15,723 bases of DNA from DASVVT01 sp036386415 (GTDB lineage Bacteria > Acidobacteriota > Blastocatellia > Pyrinomonadales > Pyrinomonadaceae). The DNA lies in NCBI GenBank assembly GCA_036386415.1, contig DASVVT010000096.1:1-15723 (forward strand). The letters run 5' to 3'. How positions within the stretch are numbered: the stretch's first letter is position 1; every line of letters starts with the position of its first letter. Shown here in pieces: positions 7,524 through 13,255 of the stretch. The notes beneath the pieces are model-generated. The model did not search any database and was not told the DNA's origin. It worked only from the letters and a program-made list of their open reading frames with translations. Both the position numbers and the translations under genes were made by a program.

Positions 7524-7883
7524 TTAACGCAGGCCGAGCATCAGCAGAGCGGAACGATCCGAGACGCGACCCTCGCCCGTCTCGACCCAGTGGCGATAAG
7601 CGGCCAGCTCATCTTCTGTGACAGGGCGATTGCCGAGACGCGCGGCAGGGGTGCGCTCGAACGCACGCTCCGTGAGCGCCATGTGCGGGACGCGCGCGTG
7701 AAGAGCTTCGGGAGCGGCCAGCGCCGCTTCAGCAGACTCCACGTCCCCGAACAACTCCTCATAAGCGAGCAGATGCCACACAGTATCCCGCTCGCGCGTT
7801 TCGACCAGCAGCACGCGCAGCAACCCGTAGCCGCTTTCAAGTTGGAAAATCAGATCGTCGCCCGGAGCGAATGGTTGCGCCAC
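7524..7883 (-). CDS. Hypothetical protein, 119 residues
   Basis: I do not recognise this protein. It is soluble-looking, rich in Ala, Glu, Arg and Leu, with no signal peptide or membrane helix. The N-terminal third (FAPGDDLIFQLESGYGLLRVLLVETRERDTVWHLLAYEELF) looks like a small beta-rich domain. The C-terminal part (PHMALTERAFERTPAARLGNRPVTEDELAAYRHWVETG) looks helical. The start is a GTG at 7881-7883 with only a weak AGAGAAG upstream; no ATG near that point is in frame. Codon usage resembles its neighbours, and a predicted amino-acid pattern is kept over the full length, which favours a real gene. It stands 183 nt before the M1 peptidase on the same strand, separated by an inverted repeat. 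Confidence 0.7.
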   Translation of the reverse strand: MAQPFAPGDDLIFQLESGYGLLRVLLVETRERDTVWHLLAYEELFGDVESAEAALAAPEALHARVPHMALTERAFERTPAARLGNRPVTEDELAAYRHWVETGEGRVSDRSALLMLGLR

Positions 7884-7970
7884 AGCTTCTCTACCTGAGC
7901 CGCGAATTTTGTTGGGATGAAATAACGCGCCCGTTCAGCAGGCAAGAACAAGATTAGCACAAACAGATAG

Positions 7971-8250
7971 AAACCACAGATGAACACAGATAAAAAGAGG
8001 AAAGAATCAAAGAGATCAAAAGAACTTCGGTAGTGGCTCAAGCAGGAGAGTTGAATTTTCTGCGACCTTTGCGAAATCCTTTGCGTACTCTGCGTTTAAA
8101 GCGCCTCTCTCAACGCAAAGGACGCAAAGGATTTCGCAAAGGTCGCAAAGGAGATGATCCCTCCGCTGGTTGAGCTATCACCAGAATTTCCTCTCTTCTC
8201 ACCCTGCCCCTTCTTTCTGATCTGCGTTTATTTGCGTGCACCTGTGGTTT
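7971..8250. repeat. Composite nested inverted repeat filling the 417-bp gap
   Basis: The outer arms are 7971-8006 and 8211-8250; their outermost 24 bases match at 20 positions as reverse complements (AAACCACAG...ATAAA type). Inside, GGCTCAAGCAGGAG (8035-8048) faces CTCCGCTGGTTGAGC (8161-8175). At the centre lies the stronger hairpin 8059-8152, described separately. No open reading frame of interest is present between 7884 and 8300. Confidence 0.6.
8059..8152. repeat. Hairpin of the CGCAAAGGA repeat family, copy A
   Basis: The left arm 8059-8097 and the right arm 8112-8152 are reverse complements over most of their length, including an uninterrupted block of 25 bases. The right arm is a tandem of about 9-nt units (ACGCAAAGG, ACGCAAAGG, then TCGCAAAGG twice). 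The loop is AAAGCGCCTCTCTC. The region 8091-8130 recurs at 10839-10878 with one difference in 40 bases, in the same orientation. Confidence 0.85.
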
Positions 8251-8268
8251 GATTCTATTTCGCATTGC

Positions 8269-8296
8269 AAATCTAAAATTCAAAATCTAAAATCCA
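8269..8296. repeat. Four A-rich heptamers before the J-domain gene
   Basis: AAATCTA, AAATTCA, AAATCTA and AAATCCA follow one another without gaps, ending seven bases before the ATG at 8304. The array occupies the translation-initiation region, and no Shine-Dalgarno sequence is seen. Confidence 0.6.
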
Positions 8297-8303
8297 GAAC
8301 TTG

Positions 8304-8870
8304 ATGAGCCAGTTTGACGCCGACAAGGATTATTATGCGACTCTGGGTGCCGAGTGCGATGCGTCGCAGGGCGAGATCGAGCGTCTCTACAAGCGCAAGG
8401 CTGTTGAGCATCACCCGGATCGCGGCGGCGACGAAGAAGAGATGAAGGCGCTCAACGAAGCCTACGGCGTGCTCAGGGACGAAACGCGTCGCCGCGCTTA
8501 TGATCTGGAGCGAGAGAGACCGGTTGAGACGGCGTATACGCCCGTGCCGCCCTATTCATCTCCTTCGGCGCAGGTGGACGCTATCTCCGGCCAGTGTCTC
8601 ACGGCCATTCTGTTTATCATGGCCGGACTCGTGCTTCTGTTCGTCGTGCGTTTCCAGTATGTGCTGTTTCTCTGGCCGCTCGCGCTGCTGGCGGCTTTTC
8701 TGGTGATTGCCGGCATCTTCCAGGCGCATGCCGTCATGCGCGCGATCCGCGAGACGTTCGCGGCGTCGCATCCGTTGCGTCGCTTCGTCATGGTTCAGGA
8801 GATGGCTTTCTGGATGGTCGTCTGCGGCGGTGTTTACGGCGTCTATTTCGTCCTCACCTATTCAAGATAA
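8304..8870 (+). CDS. Membrane-anchored J-domain (DnaJ-like) protein
   Basis: The N-terminal J domain (about residues 8-70) has YYATLGAECDASQGEIERLYKR, the HPD tripeptide at 37-39 that stimulates Hsp70 ATPase, and the helix LNEAYGVLRDETRRRAYDLE. A proline-rich linker (about 73-90, PVPPYSSPS) leads to a hydrophobic C-terminal half. Two closely spaced membrane segments lie at about 99-117 and 120-140, and a third at about 163-185. The Gly/Phe region, zinc-finger and substrate-binding domains of true DnaJ are absent. It is therefore a specialised co-chaperone that would recruit DnaK to the inner membrane. The ATG at 8304 is used; an adjacent TTG at 8301 would add one residue. The VOC gene starts eight bases after its stop, suggesting one transcript. 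Client and partner are unknown. Confidence 0.88.
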   Translation: MSQFDADKDYYATLGAECDASQGEIERLYKRKAVEHHPDRGGDEEEMKALNEAYGVLRDETRRRAYDLERERPVETAYTPVPPYSSPSAQVDAISGQCLTAILFIMAGLVLLFVVRFQYVLFLWPLALLAAFLVIAGIFQAHAVMRAIRETFAASHPLRRFVMVQEMAFWMVVCGGVYGVYFVLTYSR

Positions 8871-8878
8871 CGACGCGC

Positions 8879-9265
8879 ATGGCAACCTTGACCGGACTCG
8901 ACCTGCTGTTTCTGGAGATCAATAACCTGGAAGAATCGCTCGCCTTTTACTGCGAGCAGCTCGGGCTTGAGATTGAGGAGAGTGACACGTCTGCGGAGCC
9001 ACCGATGGCTACCTTGAGCGCCGGACGCTTGAAAATCACGCTCGTCGAGCAGTTGGAGACGATGCTGAGGCGCGGGCGTGGTGTACACTTCTTCATCGGC
9101 GTGACAAACGTGGACGAGTATTATGCTGAACTGAAGCGACGCGGCGTGGAGGTTGAATCTCCCGCCGATGAGGGCTGGGGCGGGCGCTTCATCACGCTCG
9201 AAGACCCGGACAAGTACAGGTTCTTTTTCGTCACCTGGAAGGAGGAACGAAGGGATGAAGGCTGA
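8879..9265 (+). CDS. VOC-superfamily (glyoxalase/bleomycin-resistance fold) protein
   Basis: This 128-residue protein shows the paired beta-alpha-beta-beta-beta pattern of the vicinal oxygen chelate fold. The first module has LDLLFLEINNLEESLAFYCEQLGLEIEE. The second has GVHFFIGVTNVDEYYAELKRRGVEVESP, followed by GGRFITLEDPDKYRFFFVTW. VOC members bind a metal and act as lyases, dioxygenases or antibiotic-binding proteins. Here the usual N-terminal His is replaced by a leucine or phenylalanine, and the usual final Glu after DPD-x-x appears to be Phe. Only the mid-protein His (HFFIGV) is clearly retained, so metal catalysis is doubtful and a binding role is possible. The ATG at 8879 starts just after the J-domain stop. 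The last residues (about ERRDEG) and the stop are encoded by the GGGATGA heptamer array. The open frame extends upstream through the J-domain gene, but that part is a shadow. Confidence 0.85.
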   Translation: MATLTGLDLLFLEINNLEESLAFYCEQLGLEIEESDTSAEPPMATLSAGRLKITLVEQLETMLRRGRGVHFFIGVTNVDEYYAELKRRGVEVESPADEGWGGRFITLEDPDKYRFFFVTWKEERRDEG

Positions 9266-9374
9266 AGAGCAGGGATGAGGGCGGAGGGATGAGGGATGAA
9301 TAAAAAGAGAGCGGCTTTTCTTATTCATCCCTCATCCCTCATCCCTCATCCCTTCGTTCTCATCCCTCATCCCT
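9243..9374. repeat. GGGATGA heptamer array in inverted orientation
   Basis: The right arm reads CTCATCC-type units in strict 7-nt register from 9324 to 9372 (TTCATCC, three CTCATCC, CTTCGTT, two CTCATCC). The left arm, 9243-9303, carries the complementary GGGATGA units, including the matching variant GAACGAAGGGATGA. The inner 20 bp (9284-9303 with 9321-9340) pair perfectly around a 17-nt loop. The left arm begins inside the 3' end of the VOC gene; the right arm ends about ten bases before the next gene's ATG. Confidence 0.88.
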
Positions 9375-9384
9375 GAACTCGGCG

Positions 9385-9597
9385 ATGGGCTTACAACACA
9401 TAGAAAATCTGCTCAGGCGATATAGAGGACAGACCATCAGTATCAGAACCCGTTCGGGCGGTCTGTATGAGGGGACGGTCGCGGACATCACGAATGATTA
9501 CGTGGCGCTCATGACGGAGTCGGGCGATGAGAGCAAGGATCATGTCTTTGTCTTGCTCCATAGCATAGAAGCCGTGCTGCCGCGCAACATCAGGTGA
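9385..9597 (+). CDS. Small protein, Sm-like beta-barrel resemblance
   Basis: This is a 70-residue protein without signal peptide or membrane segment. After an N-terminal helix (MGLQHIENLLRRYRG) it has a pattern close to the Sm fold. A strand with polar ends (QTISIRTRSGGLYEGTVADITNDYVALMTES) matches the Sm1 logic of T-x-SG-x-x-x-x-G and a hydrophobic strand with D-x-V-x-L. It ends with a strand pair (DHVFVLLHSIEAVLPRNI). Sm-like proteins bind RNA or form rings, but many small barrels of this shape have other roles, so RNA binding is not claimed. The ATG at 9385 follows directly after the heptamer array and has no visible ribosome binding site. The PQQ dehydrogenase gene begins 48 bases downstream on the same strand. 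Confidence 0.7.
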   Translation: MGLQHIENLLRRYRGQTISIRTRSGGLYEGTVADITNDYVALMTESGDESKDHVFVLLHSIEAVLPRNIR

Positions 9598-9645
9598 GAA
9601 GTGAAGAGAAGATAAAAAGGGTGCTCCGGGCAGAGGGGGAGAAAG

Positions 9646-10794
9646 ATGAAGCATGTGGTTTATGCTGCCGTTGCGTTTTTCCTGTTCGCAATGGCTTGCG
9701 GCCAGCCGCCGCCGGGAGAGGGCGCAGGCGAGATTGAGAATGCGCCGGGAGGCGATACGCAGTTTCGCGTCGAGACGGTCGTCGGCGGGCTTCAAGTCCC
9801 CTGGTCTATCGTTTTCGCGCCCGATGGCCGGATGATCTTTACAGAGCGTGTCGGGCGCGTCCGCGTCTTTGAAAACGGGCGGCTGCGCGACGCACCGCTC
9901 GCCACTATCGAAGATGTGAGGGCGGCGAGCGAGAGCGGGTTGATGAGCCTCGCGCTGCACCCGCAGTTTGCCGCGAACCATTTTCTGTACCTGTCTTACG
10001 CCTACGCCGGTCGTGACGAGCAGCTCGTGCGCGTCGTGCGTTACCGCGAGACGGGCAGCGCCCTCGTTGATCGCAAAGTGATCGTCGAGAACATTCCGGC
10101 AGCCCCGAACCATGCCGGATGCCGCCTGCGCTTTGGGCCGGACGGCAAGCTCTACATCACTACGGGCGATGCCACGGAGCGCGAGCTGGGGCAGCGATTG
10201 GACACGCTCGCCGGAAAAATCTTGCGCTTGAACGACGATGGCAGCGTCCCCTCGGACAATCCTTTTGTAGCCCAGAAGAACGTCCGGCCTGAAATCTGGT
10301 CATACGGGCATCGCAATGGGCAGGGGATTGACTGGCAACCCGGGACGAATCTGCTGTTTGAGACCGAGCACGGCCCGTCGGGTTTCGATGGCCCGGGCGG
10401 AGGCGACGAGGTCAACATCGTCGAGCGCGGGAAGAACTACGGCTGGCCTGTGGTGCATCACAGGGACTCGCGCAGCGGAATGGAATCGCCGCTACTTGAA
10501 TACACGCCTGCCGTCGCACCTGCGAGCGGCATGTTCTATCGCGGCGCGGCGTTTCCGCAGTTTCGCAATAACTTCTTCTTCGGCTGCCTGCGCGGGCAAA
10601 CGATCATCCGCGTAGTGCTTGACGCTCGTCGCGTCTTGAGCCAGGAGCGTCTGCTCGAGGGCAAGTTCGGGCGCATACGCGACGTGGCCGAAGGGCCAGA
10701 CGGCGCGATCTATTTCTCAACGTCGAACAGGGATGGACGCGGCTCTCCGGCGAGCAACGACGACCGCATTCTAAGGCTCGCACCTATCAAGTGA
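9646..10794 (+). CDS. PQQ-dependent sugar dehydrogenase, probable lipoprotein
   Basis: This 382-residue member of the soluble glucose/sorbosone dehydrogenase family is a six-bladed beta-propeller that oxidises sugars with PQQ in the periplasm. A lipoprotein-type signal (hydrophobic 5-16, then AMAC with C18) precedes a low-complexity linker. Family motifs appear in order: LQVPWSIVFAPDGRMIFTERVGRV, SGLMSLALHPQF, NHAGCRLRFGPDGKLYITTGD (H156 sits where the catalytic His lies), LAGKILRLNDDGSVP, PEIWSYGHRNGQGIDW (R223 near the PQQ-contacting Arg), EHGPSGFDGPGGGDEVN, GKNYGWP and FFFGCLRGQTIIRV. The start is supported by a GGGGGA site at 9635-9640. The lipobox has Ala rather than Leu at -3, so lipidation is likely but not certain. 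No PQQ synthesis gene is in the window. The substrate is unproven. Confidence 0.92.
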   Translation: MKHVVYAAVAFFLFAMACGQPPPGEGAGEIENAPGGDTQFRVETVVGGLQVPWSIVFAPDGRMIFTERVGRVRVFENGRLRDAPLATIEDVRAASESGLMSLALHPQFAANHFLYLSYAYAGRDEQLVRVVRYRETGSALVDRKVIVENIPAAPNHAGCRLRFGPDGKLYITTGDATERELGQRLDTLAGKILRLNDDGSVPSDNPFVAQKNVRPEIWSYGHRNGQGIDWQPGTNLLFETEHGPSGFDGPGGGDEVNIVERGKNYGWPVVHHRDSRSGMESPLLEYTPAVAPASGMFYRGAAFPQFRNNFFFGCLRGQTIIRVVLDARRVLSQERLLEGKFGRIRDVAEGPDGAIYFSTSNRDGRGSPASNDDRILRLAPIK

Positions 10795-10803
10795 TCTGCC
10801 ATA

Positions 10804-10901
10804 TCTCTGCGACCTCCAGCGAAATCCTTTGCGCCCTTTGCGTTTAAAGCGCCTCTCTAAACGCAAAGGACGCAAAGGGGACGCGCAAAGGGCGCAGAAG
10901 G
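10804..10901. repeat. Hairpin of the CGCAAAGGA repeat family, copy B
   Basis: The left arm 10804-10845 and the right arm 10859-10901 are imperfect reverse complements around the loop AAAGCGCCTCTCT, the same loop as copy A at 8098-8110. The 40 bases 10839-10878 differ from 8091-8130 at one position. The element begins ten bases after the PQQ dehydrogenase stop and ends eleven bases before the ATG of the ankyrin gene. Confidence 0.85.
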
Positions 10902-10912
10902 CTAAACCCTTT

Positions 10913-11554
10913 ATGAAATGTGTACGAAACCTGCTTCTCTTGTGCGCCTTGCTGGCGCTCGCAGGATGCCGGGACACGGTCAACGACCTGACTCAAGCGG
11001 CGGGCGCGGGTGATTCTAATACTGTTAAGGCGCTGCTGGATAAAGGCGTCGATGTCAACGCGCGTGACAGGGAGGGCAGTACGGCGCTGATTCAGGCGGC
11101 CTGGAGAGGGCATCCTGAGACAGTTCAAGTGCTGCTCAGCCGTGGCGCTGCCGTGGATGCGAGAAGCGTTGATGGTGGAACTGCCCTGATGTGGGCTACA
11201 TCCGAAGATCAAGGGGAGATCGTGAACACTCTGCTCGAGCACGGAGCGAACGTCGATGCCAGAGATAGCGATCAGAGTACGGCGCTCACGCTGGCGGCAT
11301 TGCAGGGCTTCACAGGCGTGGTGCGTACTCTGCTCGATCACGGCGCGAGCGTCAACGCGATGGACGATCAGGGACGAACGGCGCTGCTCTACGCTGCCGA
11401 GAACGGATATGAGGATACGGTCGAAGCGCTGCTGAACAAAGGGGCGGACGTGAACGTGAAAGATAGGAACGGCTATACAGCGCTGGCGCTGACCAGGGAA
11501 AGCAGACACACCGGCGTGGAGCAAATGCTCAAGCAGGCCGGGGCAACTCAGTGA
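10913..11554 (+). CDS. Ankyrin-repeat lipoprotein
   Basis: This 213-residue protein starts with a clear lipoprotein signal (MKCVRNLLLLCALLALAGC) with lipobox LAGC and modified C19. It should be anchored to the inner or outer membrane, facing the periplasm. The rest is about six ankyrin repeats of 33 residues (roughly 23-53, 54-86, 87-119, 120-152, 153-185, 186-213). These carry the consensus G-x-TAL-x-x-A, LL-x-x-GA-x-V-x-A-x-D at each turn. Ankyrin stacks bind other proteins; no partner is evident here. The frame is open back to 10829, but those codons fall in the repeat hairpin and give a basic, low-complexity sequence. ATG 10913, which puts the signal peptide at the N-terminus, is therefore chosen. 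The only upstream AGAAGG is part of the repeat. It follows the PQQ dehydrogenase by 118 nt. Confidence 0.93.
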   Translation: MKCVRNLLLLCALLALAGCRDTVNDLTQAAGAGDSNTVKALLDKGVDVNARDREGSTALIQAAWRGHPETVQVLLSRGAAVDARSVDGGTALMWATSEDQGEIVNTLLEHGANVDARDSDQSTALTLAALQGFTGVVRTLLDHGASVNAMDDQGRTALLYAAENGYEDTVEALLNKGADVNVKDRNGYTALALTRESRHTGVEQMLKQAGATQ

Positions 11555-11609
11555 TAGATCGTGGAGTATTAAGCGCTTGACTGATAAAGTTGGCGAGGCT
11601 TAAAGACAT

Positions 11610-12062
11610 CTACTCAGTGAGCTTTTGTTCGAGCCTCTCGATGCGGTCTTCAGCGTCGCGCATATCCGCGCGGTTCTCATGTACGATGGCATCAATGCGG
11701 TCAAAGCGTTTGGACATCTCACGCCTTATCTCGGCAATTTCTTTGAGCGCCCGTTCCCAGATCGGTTTGGTGTCATACGATTGCGCTTCAAGCTTTTCAA
11801 GGCGCGTGTTGACATCTTGAAGGCTGGAATCTATCGCGTCGAAGCGCCCATTCATATTATTGAGACGCGAGTCCACCCCGTTGAAACGCACACCTATCTC
11901 ATCGAGACGCACGTCTATCGCGGTGAAACGTGCATCCATTGCGGTGAAACGCGTATCCATCGCATCAAAGCGCGCATCCATGGCGTCAAAGCGCGCCATC
12001 ACGCGCTCCTCAAAAGAGCGTCCGTCTCCGCCCGTTAAATCTTGTGTGATCTTCTCGCTCAT
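11610..12062 (-). CDS. Heptad-repeat coiled-coil protein
   Basis: This 150-residue protein is dominated by ten consecutive seven-residue repeats (residues 24-93) of the form RFDAMDA, RFTAIDV, RLDEIGV, RFNGVDS. Arg opens each heptad except one, and hydrophobic residues fall at the two spaced core positions. This is a long continuous coiled coil, about 70 residues in perfect register. A second helical stretch (about 100-150, EIAEIRREMSKRFDRIDAIV...RIERLEQKL) also has heptad character. There is no signal peptide or membrane segment. ATG at 12062 is chosen (MSEKITQDL), preceded by GGGGGTAGGA; a TTG at 12077 would add five residues. No enzyme motif is seen, so a structural or oligomerisation role is inferred. 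Similar low-complexity coiled coils are often left as hypothetical. Confidence 0.85.
   Translation of the reverse strand: MSEKITQDLTGGDGRSFEERVMARFDAMDARFDAMDTRFTAMDARFTAIDVRLDEIGVRFNGVDSRLNNMNGRFDAIDSSLQDVNTRLEKLEAQSYDTKPIWERALKEIAEIRREMSKRFDRIDAIVHENRADMRDAEDRIERLEQKLTE
11784..11993 (-). repeat. Ten degenerate 21-bp tandem repeats inside a gene
   Basis: The ten heptads are encoded by ten consecutive 21-bp units with no indels. Neighbouring units near the 5' end are most alike (RFDAMDA/RFDAMDT, RFTAMDA/RFTAIDV); those toward the 3' end have drifted. Confidence 0.8.
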
Positions 12063-12202
12063 CGTTCCTACCCCCAATTATGATGCTTATGGGATTTCAA
12101 TTCAAGACACAGGGTAGTTTACCTGAACGAATGCTATGTCAGGATTGCTGCATTGACACCGAACATCTCACTCAGGAGATGAGCCGGTTGAGCCAGGTTT
12201 GA

Positions 12203-12853
12203 CTAGACTTTCTGCGCCAGCACCGCCGTCTTCGTCCAGCCGATGGGATGCAGCGGGGGGAAGTGATAGTGCTTGACGATGCGGAAGTAGCGGCTGGTGT
12301 GGGCTTCCACCTCCTGCGGCGAGTGGGCTTTGAAACGAAAGAGCACTTCGAGGAAGCGGCTGGCGAGAGACGGCCTGACGGGGAGGTGTAGCAGGTGGCC
12401 TCCGGGGGCGAGCACGCGCGCCAACTCGCCGAAGCCGTCTTTAAGCGGCACGTATTCCAGGACGCCGCTCGTCACGATAATATCAAACGAGTTGTCTGCG
12501 AAGGGCAGCGCCAGGACGTTGGCCTGCGTGAACCCGACGTTGCCTGTACGTGTCTCTTCGGCGACGGCGCGCTTGGCGGTCGCCAGAGACTGAGCCGAGA
12601 GATCGACGGCTGAGATATGGACTGGCAGGTCGAGCGCTTTCAAGAGCGCCAGCGTCAACAACCCCGTACCGCATCCGGCATCCAGAATCCTCGCGCCCGC
12701 AGAGATGGGCAGCGGGTGATCGCGCAGGTAATGCTCCAGCGAGCGCCCGTATCCGTTGAACTTGAATGTAATATTGTAGAGCTTTGCAATGCGGTCATAG
12801 AGCGAGCCTGCGCTTGCGTGATGTTTAGTCGCCGTCGCTATGTTCTCTACCAT
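12203..12853 (-). CDS. Class I SAM-dependent methyltransferase (UbiE/Methyltransf_11 type)
   Basis: This 216-residue cytoplasmic methyltransferase has SAM motif I ILDAGCGTGLLTLAL (56-70), an acidic residue ending strand two (SAVDLSAQSLATAKR, D84), motif II/III ANVLALPFADNSFDIIVTSGVLEYV (111-135) and the post-motif LAPGGHLLHLPVRP. The N-terminal SLYDRIAKLYNITFKFNGYGRSL resembles the UbiE-like start helix. The C-terminus (YHFPPLHPIGWTKTAVLAQKV) is typical of small-molecule or lipid/quinone methyltransferases. The substrate cannot be assigned, and the length is somewhat short for UbiE itself. The ATG at 12853 has only a distant AGAGGTG upstream. It stands 140 nt upstream of the coiled-coil gene on the same strand. 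Confidence 0.88.
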   Translation of the reverse strand: MVENIATATKHHASAGSLYDRIAKLYNITFKFNGYGRSLEHYLRDHPLPISAGARILDAGCGTGLLTLALLKALDLPVHISAVDLSAQSLATAKRAVAEETRTGNVGFTQANVLALPFADNSFDIIVTSGVLEYVPLKDGFGELARVLAPGGHLLHLPVRPSLASRFLEVLFRFKAHSPQEVEAHTSRYFRIVKHYHFPPLHPIGWTKTAVLAQKV

Positions 12854-13160
12854 CAGTGCGTCGCACCTCTACTTGAGTCTTCTGGTTCTCCGAACGGATG
12901 AGCTTGCCGTGTCGAAGATGCCAGAGCAAACCTTTCTCCCGAAGCAGTAAAGCTTGAACTACTGGTTGCAGACCGGGGATGCAAACCTACTCTATATCAT
13001 AATTGAAGGTCTGAACAATGTAATAGTTTTGCGGAAATCCCGTTACGAAGGATGGGCAGCCCGCAACCGCACCTCTAAATCCTTGCCATCTTTGCATTAA
13101 GACGCCCTTGCGCTAATATGAGAGGGCTTTCTATATGGGTAGGATAGGAAGAAAATAAGC
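12854..13160. other. Intergenic stretch with no recognised feature
   Basis: This divergent gap lies between the methyltransferase (leftward) and the large M1 peptidase (rightward), so both promoters should be here. The short open frames are unconvincing. TTGCAT (13092-13097) and TAATAT (13114-13119), 16 bases apart, are the best rightward promoter guess but match consensus poorly. Nothing else is seen until the hairpin at 13161. Confidence 0.4.
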
Positions 13161-13232
13161 CTCACGCAAAGACGCAAAGGCGCGAAGATAAGATGGCGCG
13201 TTCCTCTTCGCGCCTTTGCGTCTTTGCGTGAG
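13161..13232. repeat. Perfect 28-bp inverted repeat (CGCAAAG family)
   Basis: 13161-13188 and 13205-13232 are exact reverse complements (28 bp) around a 16-nt loop. The arm is made of ACGCAAAG-type units (CACGCAAAGACGCAAAGGCG). It is the most perfect member of the family in the window and ends 23 bases before the TTG start of the following gene, next to its ribosome binding site. Confidence 0.93.
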
Positions 13233-13255
13233 ACCTTGAAGGGAGTCCATTAACT

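Noticed and set aside
8594..8878. Upstream extension of the VOC reading frame
   Set aside because: It overlaps the J-domain gene; the VOC fold begins cleanly at the ATG 8879.
9243..9374. CRISPR-like array of short repeats
   Set aside because: Units are 7 nt, contiguous and without spacers; no cas genes are present.
11625..12117. Plus-strand open frames opposite the coiled-coil gene
   Set aside because: They are mirror products of the 21-bp repeats (RRTSIAVKR-type); the minus strand gives a regular coiled coil and has a better start.
10913..12853. Ankyrin, coiled-coil and methyltransferase genes as a defence or toxin system
   Set aside because: They are on different strands, lack nuclease, toxin or immunity motifs, and the ankyrin protein is an exported lipoprotein.
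12898..12960. Short frame starting MSLPCRRCQ with a CxxC
   Set aside because: Under 20 codons, no ribosome site, no known small zinc-ribbon pattern completed.
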